Assembly: GCF_021083305.1 (NCBI RefSeq)
Contig: NZ_JAJFAY010000013.1
Coordinates: forward strand, 1-64,000
DNA length: 64,000 nt
Direction of reading: 5' to 3'
Source: Haladaptatus sp. DYF46
Lineage (GTDB): Archaea; Halobacteriota; Halobacteria; Halobacteriales; Haladaptataceae
In this document: positions 53,732 through 63,025 of the stretch, piece after piece
Layout of the letters: each line of letters begins with the position of its first letter
How positions within the stretch are numbered: the first letter of the stretch is position 1
The notes under the pieces: generated by a model
Told to the model about the DNA's origin: nothing
Databases searched by the model: none
The model's input: only the letters and a program-made list of their open reading frames with translations
Translations under genes and position numbers: made by a program

Positions 53732-53929
53732 TCAGACACTCGCTGTGTAGCCTGCGTCTTCGACGGCTTCAACGAGCTCTGAACTATTAGCATCACCTTT
53801 GATAGTCGCCTGCTCGGCCTCGTGGTCGGCTGTCGCATCGGTAATACCGTTCACACCTTGGAGAGCTTCCTCGACGGTTTGCTCACAGTGTCCACATGAC
53901 ATTCCTTCAACAGTGATAGTGGTCGTCAT
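53732..53929 (-). CDS. copZ: copper chaperone CopZ (HMA domain)
   Basis: 65 residues from the ATG at 53929; the upstream 30 codons do not belong to the family. One HMA domain with the Cu(I) site EGMSCGHCEQTVEEAL and the C-terminal LVEAVEDAGYTASV. It would deliver Cu(I) to the CopA ATPase encoded 0.8 kb away. It is divergent from the second Lrp-TRASH gene, with 131 bases between. Confidence 0.92.
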   Translation of the reverse strand: MTTTITVEGMSCGHCEQTVEEALQGVNGITDATADHEAEQATIKGDANSSELVEAVEDAGYTASV

Positions 53930-54040
53930 ACACTCCGAGATACGATCTACTGTCTTTTGTGGATTCCCCTTTAAATTCTGTATCTGTATTGTACCCACTA
54001 CACTAGAAACAAAAGGCAAAAACGCACATCACTTTTGGCT

Positions 54041-54053
54041 CTCGATGACGTAG
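54041..54053 (+). promoter_or_regulatory. CTCGATGACGTAG motif before the second Lrp-TRASH gene
   Basis: Exact 13-base match to 49465-49477. It lies 7 bases before the ATG at 54061, so a bound protein would cover the start site; it also lies in the shared copZ promoter region. Confidence 0.45.
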
Positions 54054-54060
54054 TACTACT

Positions 54061-54657
54061 ATGCGCGATTTGGACGAAACCGACCTCGAAATCCTCCAGC
54101 TATTGATGTCGAACGCCCGTCGTCCGTACAATGACGTTGCGGAAGCTGTTGACCTCTCCCCACCTGCCGTATCGGATCGGGTTGCTCGACTACAGGAGCG
54201 AGGAATCATTCGTGGATTCACGCTCGATATCGACCGATCCCAGTTCCATAAAGGAATACCGGTTCTGGTCACAGTTCAAGTCACTAGCACACGTGATGTT
54301 TCGTCGGTCAAGGAGACGCTCTTCGATACCGGTGCAGTTGAGTACGTGTTTATCACTGCGGAAGCCGACATTGTAGTCTATGCACGAGTCCCAGACAACG
54401 ACGTCGCCAATTGGCTCGACGATATCTTTGACGAAGGAACGATCGATAACTTCGAAGTGAAACTTTTGGTGGGTTCGGATTGGTCTCCCAACCTCGGTGG
54501 GATGGAGTTCGCACTTTCCTGTGCGCAGTGTGGCAATACGGTCGATAACGAAGGAACGACGGCTCGAATCAACGGCGATCTCTATCAGTTCTGTTGCCCG
54601 TCGTGTGAAACTCGCTTCGAGGAGAAGTACGAACAGCTCCAGCAGCGTGCTGACTGA
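54061..54657 (+). CDS. Lrp/AsnC regulator with TRASH domain (copper sensor)
   Basis: 198 residues. HTH: YNDVAEAVDLSPPAVSDRVA. Middle domain: VLVTVQVTSTRDVSSVKETL. TRASH: SCAQCGNTVDNEG and QFCCPSCETRFEEKY. It is similar in architecture to the regulator at 48243 and adjacent to copZ and copA, which it probably controls. The position between divergent copZ and the copA gene is the common arrangement in haloarchaea. Confidence 0.9.
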   Translation: MRDLDETDLEILQLLMSNARRPYNDVAEAVDLSPPAVSDRVARLQERGIIRGFTLDIDRSQFHKGIPVLVTVQVTSTRDVSSVKETLFDTGAVEYVFITAEADIVVYARVPDNDVANWLDDIFDEGTIDNFEVKLLVGSDWSPNLGGMEFALSCAQCGNTVDNEGTTARINGDLYQFCCPSCETRFEEKYEQLQQRAD

Positions 54658-54763
54658 TCGGTGTTGGGGCAATATCACTTTCGATCCAAAGCTTTCCCGG
54701 TCTCCCGCCTGAACATTCTAAAGAACAAATCCATTGAAGAGGGAAGACGTATAATATAGTGTA

Positions 54764-57358
54764 ATGAGTCAGCGTCGAATTCACATCGATATCCAGGGGA
54801 TGAGCTGTGCGAATTGCTCACAGACCATTTCCGATGCCGTCACCTCTCTCGATGGGGTTTCGGAGGCGAACATCAACTTCGCCACTGACGAAGGGACTGT
54901 GGAGTACGATTCGGACGAGGTTTCATTGAAAAGTATCTACGACGCCATCGAAAACGCTGGGTATACACCGATCACGGAAACGACAACGATCGGCATCACC
55001 GATATGTCGTGTTCGAACTGCTCAGAGACGGTGCAGAACGCACTCAAGCAAACACCGGGTGTCATCAAGGCCGACGTCAACTTCGCAACTGACGAAGCAC
55101 AAGTCACGTACAACCCCACTGAAGCAACTATTGAGGACCTCTACGACGCTATTGAAAACGCTGGCTACGCCCCCGTCCGCGAGGACAACGAATCCGACGC
55201 TTCTGCAGGGGATCACCGCGATGCCGCACGCCAGGCGGAAATTCGCAGGCAGCTTCGTCTTACACTGTTCGGTGCTGCACTCTCTGCCCCACTTATCTTC
55301 TTCCTCGTTGAGAAGTTCATTCTCGGCGGCGGAATCCTTCCGGAAACGATTCTCGGGATTGAGTTCGGCTGGGTCGAGTTCCTGCTTGCGACGCCCGTTC
55401 AGGCTGTCCTTGGCTGGGAGTTCTACAAGAACTCGTACAAAGCACTCGTGAAGAACAAGACCGCCAATATGGACGTGCTCATCGCCCTCGGTTCGTCCAC
55501 GGCGTATATCTACAGCGTCGTGGTACTGCTCGGTCTGATCTCGGGCGGGCTTTACTTCGACACAGCTGCGCTCATCCTGGTGTTCATCACGCTCGGTAAC
55601 TACCTTGAGGCTCGCTCGAAGGGGCAAGCCAGCGAGGCACTCCGGAAACTCCTCGAGATGGAAGCCGACACCGCGACGCTCGTCGATGAGGACGGCACCG
55701 AACATGAGGTCCCTCTTGAGGAAGTCACGGTTGGCGACCGGATGAAGGTCCGTCCCGGTGAACAGATTCCAACCGACGGCGTCATCGTCGATGGTCAGAG
55801 CGCTGTCGACGAGTCGATGGTCACCGGCGAGTCGGTGCCCGTCGAAAAGAGCGAGGGTGACGAAGTCGTCGGGTCGACTCTCAACGAGAACGGTATCCTC
55901 GTTGTGGAGGCGACAAAGGTTGGGAAGGATACTGCCATCCAGCAGATCGTTCAAACCGTCAAAGAAGCTCAGTCTCGCCAGCCAGACATTCAGAACCTCG
56001 CTGACCGTATTAGCGCCTACTTCGTGCCGGCAGTTATCCTGAACGCTCTCTTCTGGGGTACTGTCTGGTATTTCTTCCCTGGAACGCTTGCTGGATTCGT
56101 ATCTGCCATCCCGCTCTGGGGCCTCGTCGGTGGAGGGCCAGCCGCGCTCTCGACATTCGAATTCGCTGTCGTCGTCTTTGCGAGTGCGGTGCTAATCGCC
56201 TGTCCCTGTGCGCTTGGATTGGCAACGCCGGCAGCGACAATGGTCGGTACGACCATCGGTGCCCAGAACGGCGTTCTCTTTAAGGGCGGTGACATCCTTG
56301 AGCGGGCGAAAGACGTAGACACCGTCGTGTTCGACAAAACTGGGACGCTCACCGAGGGCGAGATGGAACTCACTGACGTGGTCGTTTTCGACCCGAACGG
56401 TCAGCCAGTTACCGACGGCGGGAAACCGGCGGCCGATGGTGGAGCGCTGTCCACGCGAGATCGGCTCACTGAGGAAGACGTGCTTCGAGTCGCTGCTACT
56501 GCCGAAAGCGGGAGTGAACACCCACTTGCTCGGGCAATCGTCGACGGAGCCGAAGAGCGCGACATCGATGTGGCGGACCCGGACAGTTTCGAGAACGTCC
56601 CCGGCCACGGGATTCGTGCTATTGTCGACGACAGCGAGGTGTTGGTTGGCAACAGGAAACTACTCCGTGACAACAATATCGATTCCTCATCCGCCGAAGA
56701 AACGATGGAACGCCTCGAGAATGAGGGGAAAACGTCGATGCTCGTTGCCTATGAAGGCGAGCTCGTTGGTGTGGTCGCCGACGCCGATACAGTCAAACAG
56801 AGTGCGAAAGATGCAGTAACCGCACTTCAGGATCGGGACATCGACGTGATGATGATCACCGGTGACAACGAGCGGACCGCTCGCGCCGTCGCAGAACGGA
56901 TTGGTATTGATCCAGCCAACGTCCGTGCGGAAGTCCTCCCTGACGAGAAGTCTGATGCGATCGAAGCCATCCAGGACGAGGGTCGCAAGGCGATGATGGT
57001 CGGTGACGGTGTGAACGATGCACCAGCACTCGCCGTCGCGTATGTCGGGACAGCTATTGGCAGTGGCACCGATGTCGCTATCGAAGCTGCCGACGTGACG
57101 CTGATGCGTGACGATCCACTCGACGTCGTGAAAGCCATCCGCATTAGCGATGGGACCATCGCAAAGATCGAGCAGAACCTCGTGTGGGCGCTGGGCTACA
57201 ATACAGCGCTGATTCCACTGGCGTCGCTTGGTCTGCTCCAGCCTGTGCTTGCCGCAGGTGCAATGGCCTTCTCCAGTGTGTCGGTGCTTACCAACAGCCT
57301 GTTGTTCCGCCAGTACACGCCCGACCACGACTACAAGTTCCTCGGATGGCTGCGCTGA
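54764..57358 (+). CDS. copA: CopA-type copper-exporting P-type ATPase
   Basis: 864 residues. Two N-terminal HMA domains: QGMSCANCSQTISDAV and TDMSCSNCSETVQNAL. Eight membrane helices with the CPC site VLIACPCALGLATPAA. Actuator VTGES, phosphorylation DKTGTLTEGE, ATP-binding GSEHPLAR and PGHGIRA, hinge GDGVNDAPALAVAYVG. In that last segment the Asp that usually follows Ala (ADVGIAIG) is Tyr. The start ATG is 20 bases after a TATA-like GTATAATATAG. It exports Cu(I) supplied by CopZ. Confidence 0.94.
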   Translation: MSQRRIHIDIQGMSCANCSQTISDAVTSLDGVSEANINFATDEGTVEYDSDEVSLKSIYDAIENAGYTPITETTTIGITDMSCSNCSETVQNALKQTPGVIKADVNFATDEAQVTYNPTEATIEDLYDAIENAGYAPVREDNESDASAGDHRDAARQAEIRRQLRLTLFGAALSAPLIFFLVEKFILGGGILPETILGIEFGWVEFLLATPVQAVLGWEFYKNSYKALVKNKTANMDVLIALGSSTAYIYSVVVLLGLISGGLYFDTAALILVFITLGNYLEARSKGQASEALRKLLEMEADTATLVDEDGTEHEVPLEEVTVGDRMKVRPGEQIPTDGVIVDGQSAVDESMVTGESVPVEKSEGDEVVGSTLNENGILVVEATKVGKDTAIQQIVQTVKEAQSRQPDIQNLADRISAYFVPAVILNALFWGTVWYFFPGTLAGFVSAIPLWGLVGGGPAALSTFEFAVVVFASAVLIACPCALGLATPAATMVGTTIGAQNGVLFKGGDILERAKDVDTVVFDKTGTLTEGEMELTDVVVFDPNGQPVTDGGKPAADGGALSTRDRLTEEDVLRVAATAESGSEHPLARAIVDGAEERDIDVADPDSFENVPGHGIRAIVDDSEVLVGNRKLLRDNNIDSSSAEETMERLENEGKTSMLVAYEGELVGVVADADTVKQSAKDAVTALQDRDIDVMMITGDNERTARAVAERIGIDPANVRAEVLPDEKSDAIEAIQDEGRKAMMVGDGVNDAPALAVAYVGTAIGSGTDVAIEAADVTLMRDDPLDVVKAIRISDGTIAKIEQNLVWALGYNTALIPLASLGLLQPVLAAGAMAFSSVSVLTNSLLFRQYTPDHDYKFLGWLR

Positions 57359-57379
57359 CCATCGAGATTCTGATTCAAT

Positions 57380-57604
57380 ATGCCGAATGTAACCCGTCAA
57401 ACGGTTCGAGCGTATCTTGTCGAGAGAGCCGACACCGAGCCGACGTACCTTCGAGCTCGCGATATCGCTAGTGAGCTCGATGGATCGCCGAAAGCCGTTG
57501 CACAGTATCTCAGTCAGCTTCAAGACGAACTCTCGGATATTTCGCTAGAGCAATGGGGCCGCTCGAAGAGTACGACGTGGCGGATCGAGTTGCTGGAGTC
57601 GTAA
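57380..57604 (+). CDS. small winged-helix protein (DUF7123-like)
   Basis: 74 residues. RAYLVERADTEPTYLRARDI leads to ASELDGSPKAVAQYLSQLQD, a helix-turn-helix, ending WGRSKSTTWRIELLES. Similar small haloarchaeal proteins are found near metal and stress genes. It starts 22 bases after copA and is probably in its transcript. Confidence 0.75.
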   Translation: MPNVTRQTVRAYLVERADTEPTYLRARDIASELDGSPKAVAQYLSQLQDELSDISLEQWGRSKSTTWRIELLES

Positions 57605-57868
57605 GTAGCCCACCACGCCAACGAGAATCGACCCAGATCTTTAAAAACCGATTCTGGGGAGTGATGGACGCTATCTATTCCGGCCTTGCAATGCTCGTTA
57701 GCGTGGTCGTTCTCAATTGCAGCATCGATTTGTCGAACACTGTAACGTTTTTCGCAGCAATGTCGGACAGATTGCTAGGGGTAATGTATATCTCGAACAG
57801 CGCGACACTCGATTGGTCTAGTTTGTGCCGATCATCGTCGTTAATAAAGAGACGGGGAATCGAGAGTG

Positions 57869-58600
57869 CTAGTCGGCTGAATGTCCCTGACCTTGTCCCA
57901 TCTCAGCCGGATTCATCATGCCTTCCTTTACGCCAAAGTGGACGAGAAGAGCGTTAACCGGGAACGCAAAGAGGAACCCGACGGATAGAGAAAAGGCAAG
58001 GGCACCCCAGAACAGCAAGTCACCTATCTTCGCCTGGCTGGCAATCAACAAATCCGTACCGATTGCCGAGATTTCCATGATCGTGATGCTCGGCGTTTCA
58101 CTATAGAGGGCATCGAACATCGCCTCACGGAAGCCGACACCCTCCTGCATGAGTGGGCCGACGGTCAGCGCGTAGCCGAAAATGTATGCGAGTGTGAATG
58201 TCCCTGCGGTGACGACCAGCGTACTCTGTAGCGCCAGCAGACCCGCGAGTAGTGCAAACCCGAGAACCTCGCCTGCACCACATCCTGAGTAACAGTGGGC
58301 AGTTGATCGGAAGCCCCGACGCCACAGCGAATCATGACTGATCTGAGTTCGCCCGGTATACCAGTAAACGGCGAGACCGAACGGACCAGAGTATAGTACG
58401 ACCAGTGTCCAGACACCCTTCATTAGCGACGGCAACGCCTGGTTGCGTCGGCGTATGTCCCACAGAAGGGTGCCAACAGAGACAACTACGAGGAGTGCCC
58501 AGACACCCATTAGCATCGGGTCCGACAGGATCGGTTTCATCACGTGTCGAACCGGGGCGAGCATGTGTTCGATCTGCTTTATGAGTTGGTGGAGTTGCAT
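57869..58600 (-). CDS. DUF4396 membrane protein
   Basis: 243 residues. After an amphipathic start there are five to six hydrophobic helices: about residues 30-46, 63-80, 107-133, 134-145 and 180-208. The motif RSTAHCYSGCGAGEVLGF contains the paired Cys/His typical of DUF4396, a family frequent beside copper-export genes. The C-terminus is GMMNPAEMGQGQGHSAD, with Met and His that could bind metal. Function unknown; copper handling is inferred from its neighbours. It is divergent from the YHS permease. Confidence 0.82.
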   Translation of the reverse strand: MQLHQLIKQIEHMLAPVRHVMKPILSDPMLMGVWALLVVVSVGTLLWDIRRRNQALPSLMKGVWTLVVLYSGPFGLAVYWYTGRTQISHDSLWRRGFRSTAHCYSGCGAGEVLGFALLAGLLALQSTLVVTAGTFTLAYIFGYALTVGPLMQEGVGFREAMFDALYSETPSITIMEISAIGTDLLIASQAKIGDLLFWGALAFSLSVGFLFAFPVNALLVHFGVKEGMMNPAEMGQGQGHSAD

Positions 58601-58941
58601 GGTCGTTGTGATGACGTTGGAAACTACATCCGCTTCTTGGCTGTTCTGCGACTCATGGCTGTGAAGATACGGTAAAACACGATTTGTGTTGGCGAAGATA
58701 ATAATATTGTGGCTGCTCTCCCAACTTGCTTAATGCGGGAGAACTATACACTATAGATGTAATTAATATAATCTGTAAATACAACGGTTTTAGCATGACT
58801 TATACGGTCTCCGAATCTCCAGTAAATGTATCCTAGACGAACTCCGACCTCAATAGATCAGTTGTATCCTTGATCAACACCTCTGTTGGTGAAACTCTAC
58901 ACAAGACAGATATTCGAAGAAGTTGTTTCTTTAAATGTGGA
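58601..58941. other. divergent promoter region
   Basis: About 340 bases between the DUF4396 gene and the YHS permease. AT-rich blocks near 58745-58785 (including CTATAGATGTAATT) could hold promoters for both. No gene. Confidence 0.45.
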
Positions 58942-60351
58942 ATGGTAGCATCACTCGTGGCAAATGTCCTCGAAGCGTTACGCATCGGAACCGGGTTCCT
59001 TTGGACGGCAGCGTGGGCCATCATCATGGGATTAATCATCACGAGTTGGGTGCAAGTCTACGTTTCCAAAGAACGAATGGGCAAACTTCTCGGAACTGAA
59101 TCCCTCTCGAGTCTCACGAAAGCGACCGGATTCGGCGCAGCGAGTAGTGGCTGTAGTTTCGGTGCCGCAGCGATCGCGAAAGGCCTCTTTCGAAAGGGAG
59201 CTCATCCAATGAACATGCTCGCGTTCATGTTCGCGAGTACGAACCTCATTATCGAACTTGGATTGATGATCCTCATTCTCCTTGGCTGGGAGTTTCTCGT
59301 TGCTGAACTCCTTGGCGGACTCATTCTCATCTTCGTGATGGGTATCATCATCCACTTCACCCTTCCTGAAGAGATGTTTGAGCGAGCTCGTGACGAATTG
59401 AATGCACGGGATTCCGAGGAAGGAATCGAGACGGATCCAACCTGTGGAATGGAAGGGAGTGAAGAGTTCACTCTCGCTACTGACGGAGGAGAGACGCTCG
59501 AATTCTGCTCGCAAGGGTGTATGGAGACATACGAACAGAAGTTGGCTGGACAAGGTGACTGGCGTACCGAACTCACATCATGGGGCGGATGGTACAAACT
59601 CGGGAATCAGTACCGCAAGGAATGGTCGATGCTGTACAAGGACGTCATCGCTGGGTTTCTCATCTCCGGATTCGTCATCGTGTTCGTTCCCCAATCCGTG
59701 TGGAATACATTATTCCTCCAGGGAAATGGAACGTTCTTTAGCGCTGAAAACGCTGTTATGGGTGTTGCTGTTGCAGTAATCAGCTTCGTCGGAAGTATCG
59801 GCAACGTCCCATTCGCCGTTGCACTTTGGTCAGGAGGTGTGAGCTTTGCTGGCGTCATTGCCTTCGTCTATGCCGACCTCATCACGATTCCAGTACTGAA
59901 CGTCTACAGGAAGTACTACGGCTGGCACGTCATGCTGTACATCTTCGGCGTCTTCTTCGTGACGATGGCGTTCACGGGATTTCTCATGGAGGAACTGTTC
60001 GACTTATTCGGGATCATACCGAATCTCGCCGGTGGCGAAACGGCAACTGAACAGACGTATTTTGAACTCAATTACACCTTCGTCCTCAATGTAATTGCGT
60101 TCGCTCTCTCGGGATTTCTCTATTACGTCTATCGGAAAGGACTCGGCGCACCGAGTCAAATCCGCGACCCAGTCTGTGGCATGCGGGTCGAACCAGACGG
60201 AATTTCGGTAACGCACGACGACGAAATGTTCTATTTCTGCTCGGAAACGTGCAAGCGAGTCTTTGAGCGAGAACCGGATAGGTACCAAGCCGACTTGCCT
60301 GAAGGGCGTCCGTCGGACTCTACGCATCCTCACGATCACGACCATCATTGA
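58942..60351 (+). CDS. permease with two YHS domains (ArsP/SO_0444-like copper efflux candidate)
   Basis: 469 residues from the ATG at 58942 (MVASLVANVLEALRIGTG); an upstream frame is not conserved. Ten helices in two halves. The first half has the conserved ASSGCSFGAAAIAKGLFRKG, with a Cys in helix 2, and FASTNLIIELGLMI; the second has GSIGNVPFAVALWSGG. Between the halves is a YHS-like domain (DPTCGMEGSEEF, FCSQGCMETYE), and a second follows at the C-terminus (DPVCGMRVEPDG, YFCSETCKRVFE), ending in a His-rich tail. YHS domains bind metals. A relative starts at 63026. Confidence 0.85.
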   Translation: MVASLVANVLEALRIGTGFLWTAAWAIIMGLIITSWVQVYVSKERMGKLLGTESLSSLTKATGFGAASSGCSFGAAAIAKGLFRKGAHPMNMLAFMFASTNLIIELGLMILILLGWEFLVAELLGGLILIFVMGIIIHFTLPEEMFERARDELNARDSEEGIETDPTCGMEGSEEFTLATDGGETLEFCSQGCMETYEQKLAGQGDWRTELTSWGGWYKLGNQYRKEWSMLYKDVIAGFLISGFVIVFVPQSVWNTLFLQGNGTFFSAENAVMGVAVAVISFVGSIGNVPFAVALWSGGVSFAGVIAFVYADLITIPVLNVYRKYYGWHVMLYIFGVFFVTMAFTGFLMEELFDLFGIIPNLAGGETATEQTYFELNYTFVLNVIAFALSGFLYYVYRKGLGAPSQIRDPVCGMRVEPDGISVTHDDEMFYFCSETCKRVFEREPDRYQADLPEGRPSDSTHPHDHDHH

Positions 60352-60431
60352 TCAAACGACTTCTCTTTGACAACTAGTTTTGTCCTGGTAAAGACCCAAG
60401 TATGTCGTTCACGTAATCTGTTTCGAGTAAC

Positions 60432-61424
60432 ATGGGGGGCACGAGTATCTTCGCAGTTGAGACGGGAGTACTGTTTTTCATCTTATTCGGCCTGCTCATC
60501 GGGATCCTATTCGGATTCTTTGGTCTCGGTGGAAGCTTCTTCGTTACACCAGCACTCCTCGTTCTCAACCATCCACCTGAAGCTGCTGTTGGATCTGGAT
60601 TAGTATTTGTTTTTGGAACGTCTCTTTCCGCTGTTGTCTCCCATCGTCGGCTGGGACACATCGATTATAAACTCGGGTTTCTCCTGATTCTAGGGATGAC
60701 GATCGGAATCGAGGTCGGCAAACGTGGTCTATTCATTTTAGTTGCACAAGGGATCGCAGATCTCGTCATCAGTATCATCTACGTCGGATTGCTACTGGTC
60801 GTCGGGCTCTTCGTTTTGCGCGATGCCTCCACCAACCAGCCCGAAGAAGATGGTGGTGTTGATGAATCACTCATCCGTCGTATTGGTACAATCCAGTGTC
60901 CGCCGATGGTGTCGTTCAAAGGCGACGTCATTGCCTCCATCTGGGTGGTGTTAGTAATTGCATTCGTAACCGGTGTGCTAGCTGGTTTTCTTGGCGTTGG
61001 TGGTGGGTTCCTTGTTCTCCCGAGCCTCCTGTATGGACTCACACTTCCTGAGGCGATTGCCGTTGGGACAGACATCTTTCAGATCTCTGTTTCGAGTGGG
61101 TACGGAGCCTTCCTCTATGCCCAAAGTGATGCAGTTCATTTGTCAGCCGTACTCCCATTACTCGGCGGGAGTGTGTTTGGCGCCTACTTTGGCTCACAGC
61201 TGACAGAGTTCGTCGATGAGACGAAGTTTAAGGGGATTTTTGCCGGGATGCTGTTAATCGACAGCGCTGCTGTTGCAAGCAAGACAGTCAGCCACGCGTA
61301 CGGTATTGCTTTCCTGCATGTGCTCAGCCTCGTTCTTCTCTTCGGAACGGCGCTGTTCGTGACTCTTATTGTAGTGTCATTCGGGACCAAAAATTATCTC
61401 CAAAATCAACAACAGGTCGGATGA
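60432..61424 (+). CDS. TauE/SafE-family transporter
   Basis: 330 residues, about eight helices in two repeats. The repeat motif GFFGLGGSFFVTPALLV near residue 25 and GFLGVGGGFLVLPSLLYG near residue 185 is the family signature. Members move sulfite, sulfoacetate or related anions, but several are found in metal loci. It lies 80 bases after the YHS permease and may be cotranscribed. Substrate unknown. Confidence 0.88.
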   Translation: MGGTSIFAVETGVLFFILFGLLIGILFGFFGLGGSFFVTPALLVLNHPPEAAVGSGLVFVFGTSLSAVVSHRRLGHIDYKLGFLLILGMTIGIEVGKRGLFILVAQGIADLVISIIYVGLLLVVGLFVLRDASTNQPEEDGGVDESLIRRIGTIQCPPMVSFKGDVIASIWVVLVIAFVTGVLAGFLGVGGGFLVLPSLLYGLTLPEAIAVGTDIFQISVSSGYGAFLYAQSDAVHLSAVLPLLGGSVFGAYFGSQLTEFVDETKFKGIFAGMLLIDSAAVASKTVSHAYGIAFLHVLSLVLLFGTALFVTLIVVSFGTKNYLQNQQQVG

Positions 61425-61630
61425 GCCAAAGCTATGAAATATGGAATATATTTATTGCCGATTGGTGGTGAGAGATTTCATGTAACAAAGGCCATAATTG
61501 TATGTCTTGTAGGTAATCTGTTGGTCCGAGCTGTTCGTCGGGTTTCCCTTTTCTCTAGTTCAATCGATCTATGATTGGGTTGCTCGTTATGGAGGGAACT
61601 TGTATGTGTTCGCGGAGTCTATCTCTACCT

Positions 61631-61987
61631 ATGACGACAGCAGATCAGAGCGGTTCGTTCGTCAGAATCGTCTTCATAGTCCTTGCCGCCCTTCTCCTCG
61701 TCCCAGCCGTAATGATGCTGGTTGCGTTCCCACTTATGGGTGGATGGATGATGGGACCGAGATATGGCGGTGGTGTCACTCCACTTTGGGGGTGGATCAT
61801 GATGCTCGTTCCACTGATCGTCCTGCTTGGTGGGGGCTATCTCCTCTATCGTGGCGTCATGAAAGATGACCTGGGAACCGACCCGGCACTTGAAGAACTT
61901 CGGCTGGCATACGCACGAGGGGATCTCTCCGAAGAGGAGTTCGATACCCGTCGTAGTCGCCTTCGACAGAAACAGAATAACCGGTGA
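61631..61987 (+). CDS. two-helix membrane protein with SHOCT domain
   Basis: 118 residues from the ATG at 61631 (MTTADQSGSFVRIVF); the frame opens 20 codons earlier. Two hydrophobic helices (IVFIVLAALLLVPAVMMLVA, WIMMLVPLIVLLGGGYLLY) surround a Met/Gly-rich loop (GGWMMGPRYGGG). The SHOCT motif is PALEELRLAYARGDLSEEEF at the C-terminus. SHOCT domains are common in small membrane proteins with regulatory or oligomerisation roles. A metal link is possible from the Met loop. Confidence 0.8.
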   Translation: MTTADQSGSFVRIVFIVLAALLLVPAVMMLVAFPLMGGWMMGPRYGGGVTPLWGWIMMLVPLIVLLGGGYLLYRGVMKDDLGTDPALEELRLAYARGDLSEEEFDTRRSRLRQKQNNR

Positions 61988-62107
61988 TGATTCACACAGA
62001 GTACAGTAGTTGAGGATCAGTTTATATTACCTCACATGTCGGAATCGGTCATAGAACTCCATCTATTTCTCGCCGATATCGGGGTATTTTCCGGTTCTGT
62101 GACGATC

Positions 62108-62380
62108 TTACGTTGGTTGATAGTAGAGAGAGTATAGAACGAAACCCATCCCGATGATTACAATTATCGACTGAATCATACCCGAATAGAAGATGGAAAC
62201 GTTAGCGAGGTCGAACAGTATTCCTTCAATGACTGCGCCGATGCTGATCGTCACGAATCCAATCGCGAGATAGAGCATCGGTTGATTGTTGTATCGCTTG
62301 TACGCACGATAACTTTGGAGCGCAATAAGAGCACCAAGTATTATCACGATGATTTTTGCGATGATGAGCCCCGCGTGCAT
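62108..62380 (-). CDS. small membrane protein of an HTH-membrane pair (DUF7521-like)
   Basis: 90 residues, three hydrophobic helices: residues about 4-22, 35-55 and 66-86. The short pattern QSYRAYKRYNNQPMLYLAIG between helices 1 and 2 is typical of a haloarchaeal family that occurs with an ArsR-like HTH gene. Its start overlaps the HTH stop by one base (TAATG), so the two are translationally coupled. Function unknown. Confidence 0.75.
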   Translation of the reverse strand: MHAGLIIAKIIVIILGALIALQSYRAYKRYNNQPMLYLAIGFVTISIGAVIEGILFDLANVSIFYSGMIQSIIVIIGMGFVLYSLYYQPT

Positions 62381-62742
62381 TAGGAATCATCCCCTCGGAT
62401 GTCGTCCCACAACCGATTGAACCGCTCTGGAGCATCGGTCGCTGGCTCGTCTCCAATATCTACCTCGAACTTTCCCTGATAGAGGCGAACTCCGATCTGT
62501 TCGACTGCCGCTTCGTACTTCTTATAGTGATTTCCATCGGGTGCTATTCGGTTCTGTTCAGAAAGTAAATTGTGCTCGACTAGCTCCTCGAGTCGTCTAT
62601 ACACAGTTGGTAGTGAAATGCCACAGGTATCGCTCAGTTCATTTGCGGACATGGGTCGCTCACTCGTGACAGAAAGTATGGCTTGGACGTGTTCGTCTCC
62701 TAGGAGGGATAGGAGTTTACGAGGGGAACTGTCCTCACACAC
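62380..62742 (-). CDS. ArsR-like HTH regulator
   Basis: 120 residues. The winged helix is LLSLLGDEHVQAILSVTSER, SANELSDTCGISLPTVYRRL, EELVEHNLLSEQNRIAPDG. The C-terminal part (VRLYQGKFEVDIG) is a beta hairpin. It is divergent from the YHS permease at 63026 and is probably its regulator or that of its small membrane partner. No Cys metal site (as in ArsR CxC) is seen. Confidence 0.82.
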   Translation of the reverse strand: MCEDSSPRKLLSLLGDEHVQAILSVTSERPMSANELSDTCGISLPTVYRRLEELVEHNLLSEQNRIAPDGNHYKKYEAAVEQIGVRLYQGKFEVDIGDEPATDAPERFNRLWDDIRGDDS

Positions 62743-63025
62743 AGATGTGGATGGTTGTGGCTTGGATAAAGCAGTATGGATTTTCTCTGCCTAGTGCTTC
62801 TCATTTAGACTCGACATTTCGAAATGGGCGTAAATGAGCTACTAAGTGGCGTATCTGGCCGCTTATCCTCTTTTGGATTTCGTAAAAATATGGCTCGATT
62901 TCTTCTCTACTTTGAAAACTCCGGTAGAGAGTTCCGCATAGTTAGCGAACAGACTTCTTCGGTCGTATTCACTACCGATGTGCTAGGCATAACACGATTA
63001 GGTGGGACTCCCGTATCAAAGGATA

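Noticed and set aside
57553..57957. 134-residue plus-strand gene after the small HTH gene
   Set aside because: It begins inside the HTH gene and ends antisense to the DUF4396 gene, with basic and Ser-rich composition unlike its neighbours.
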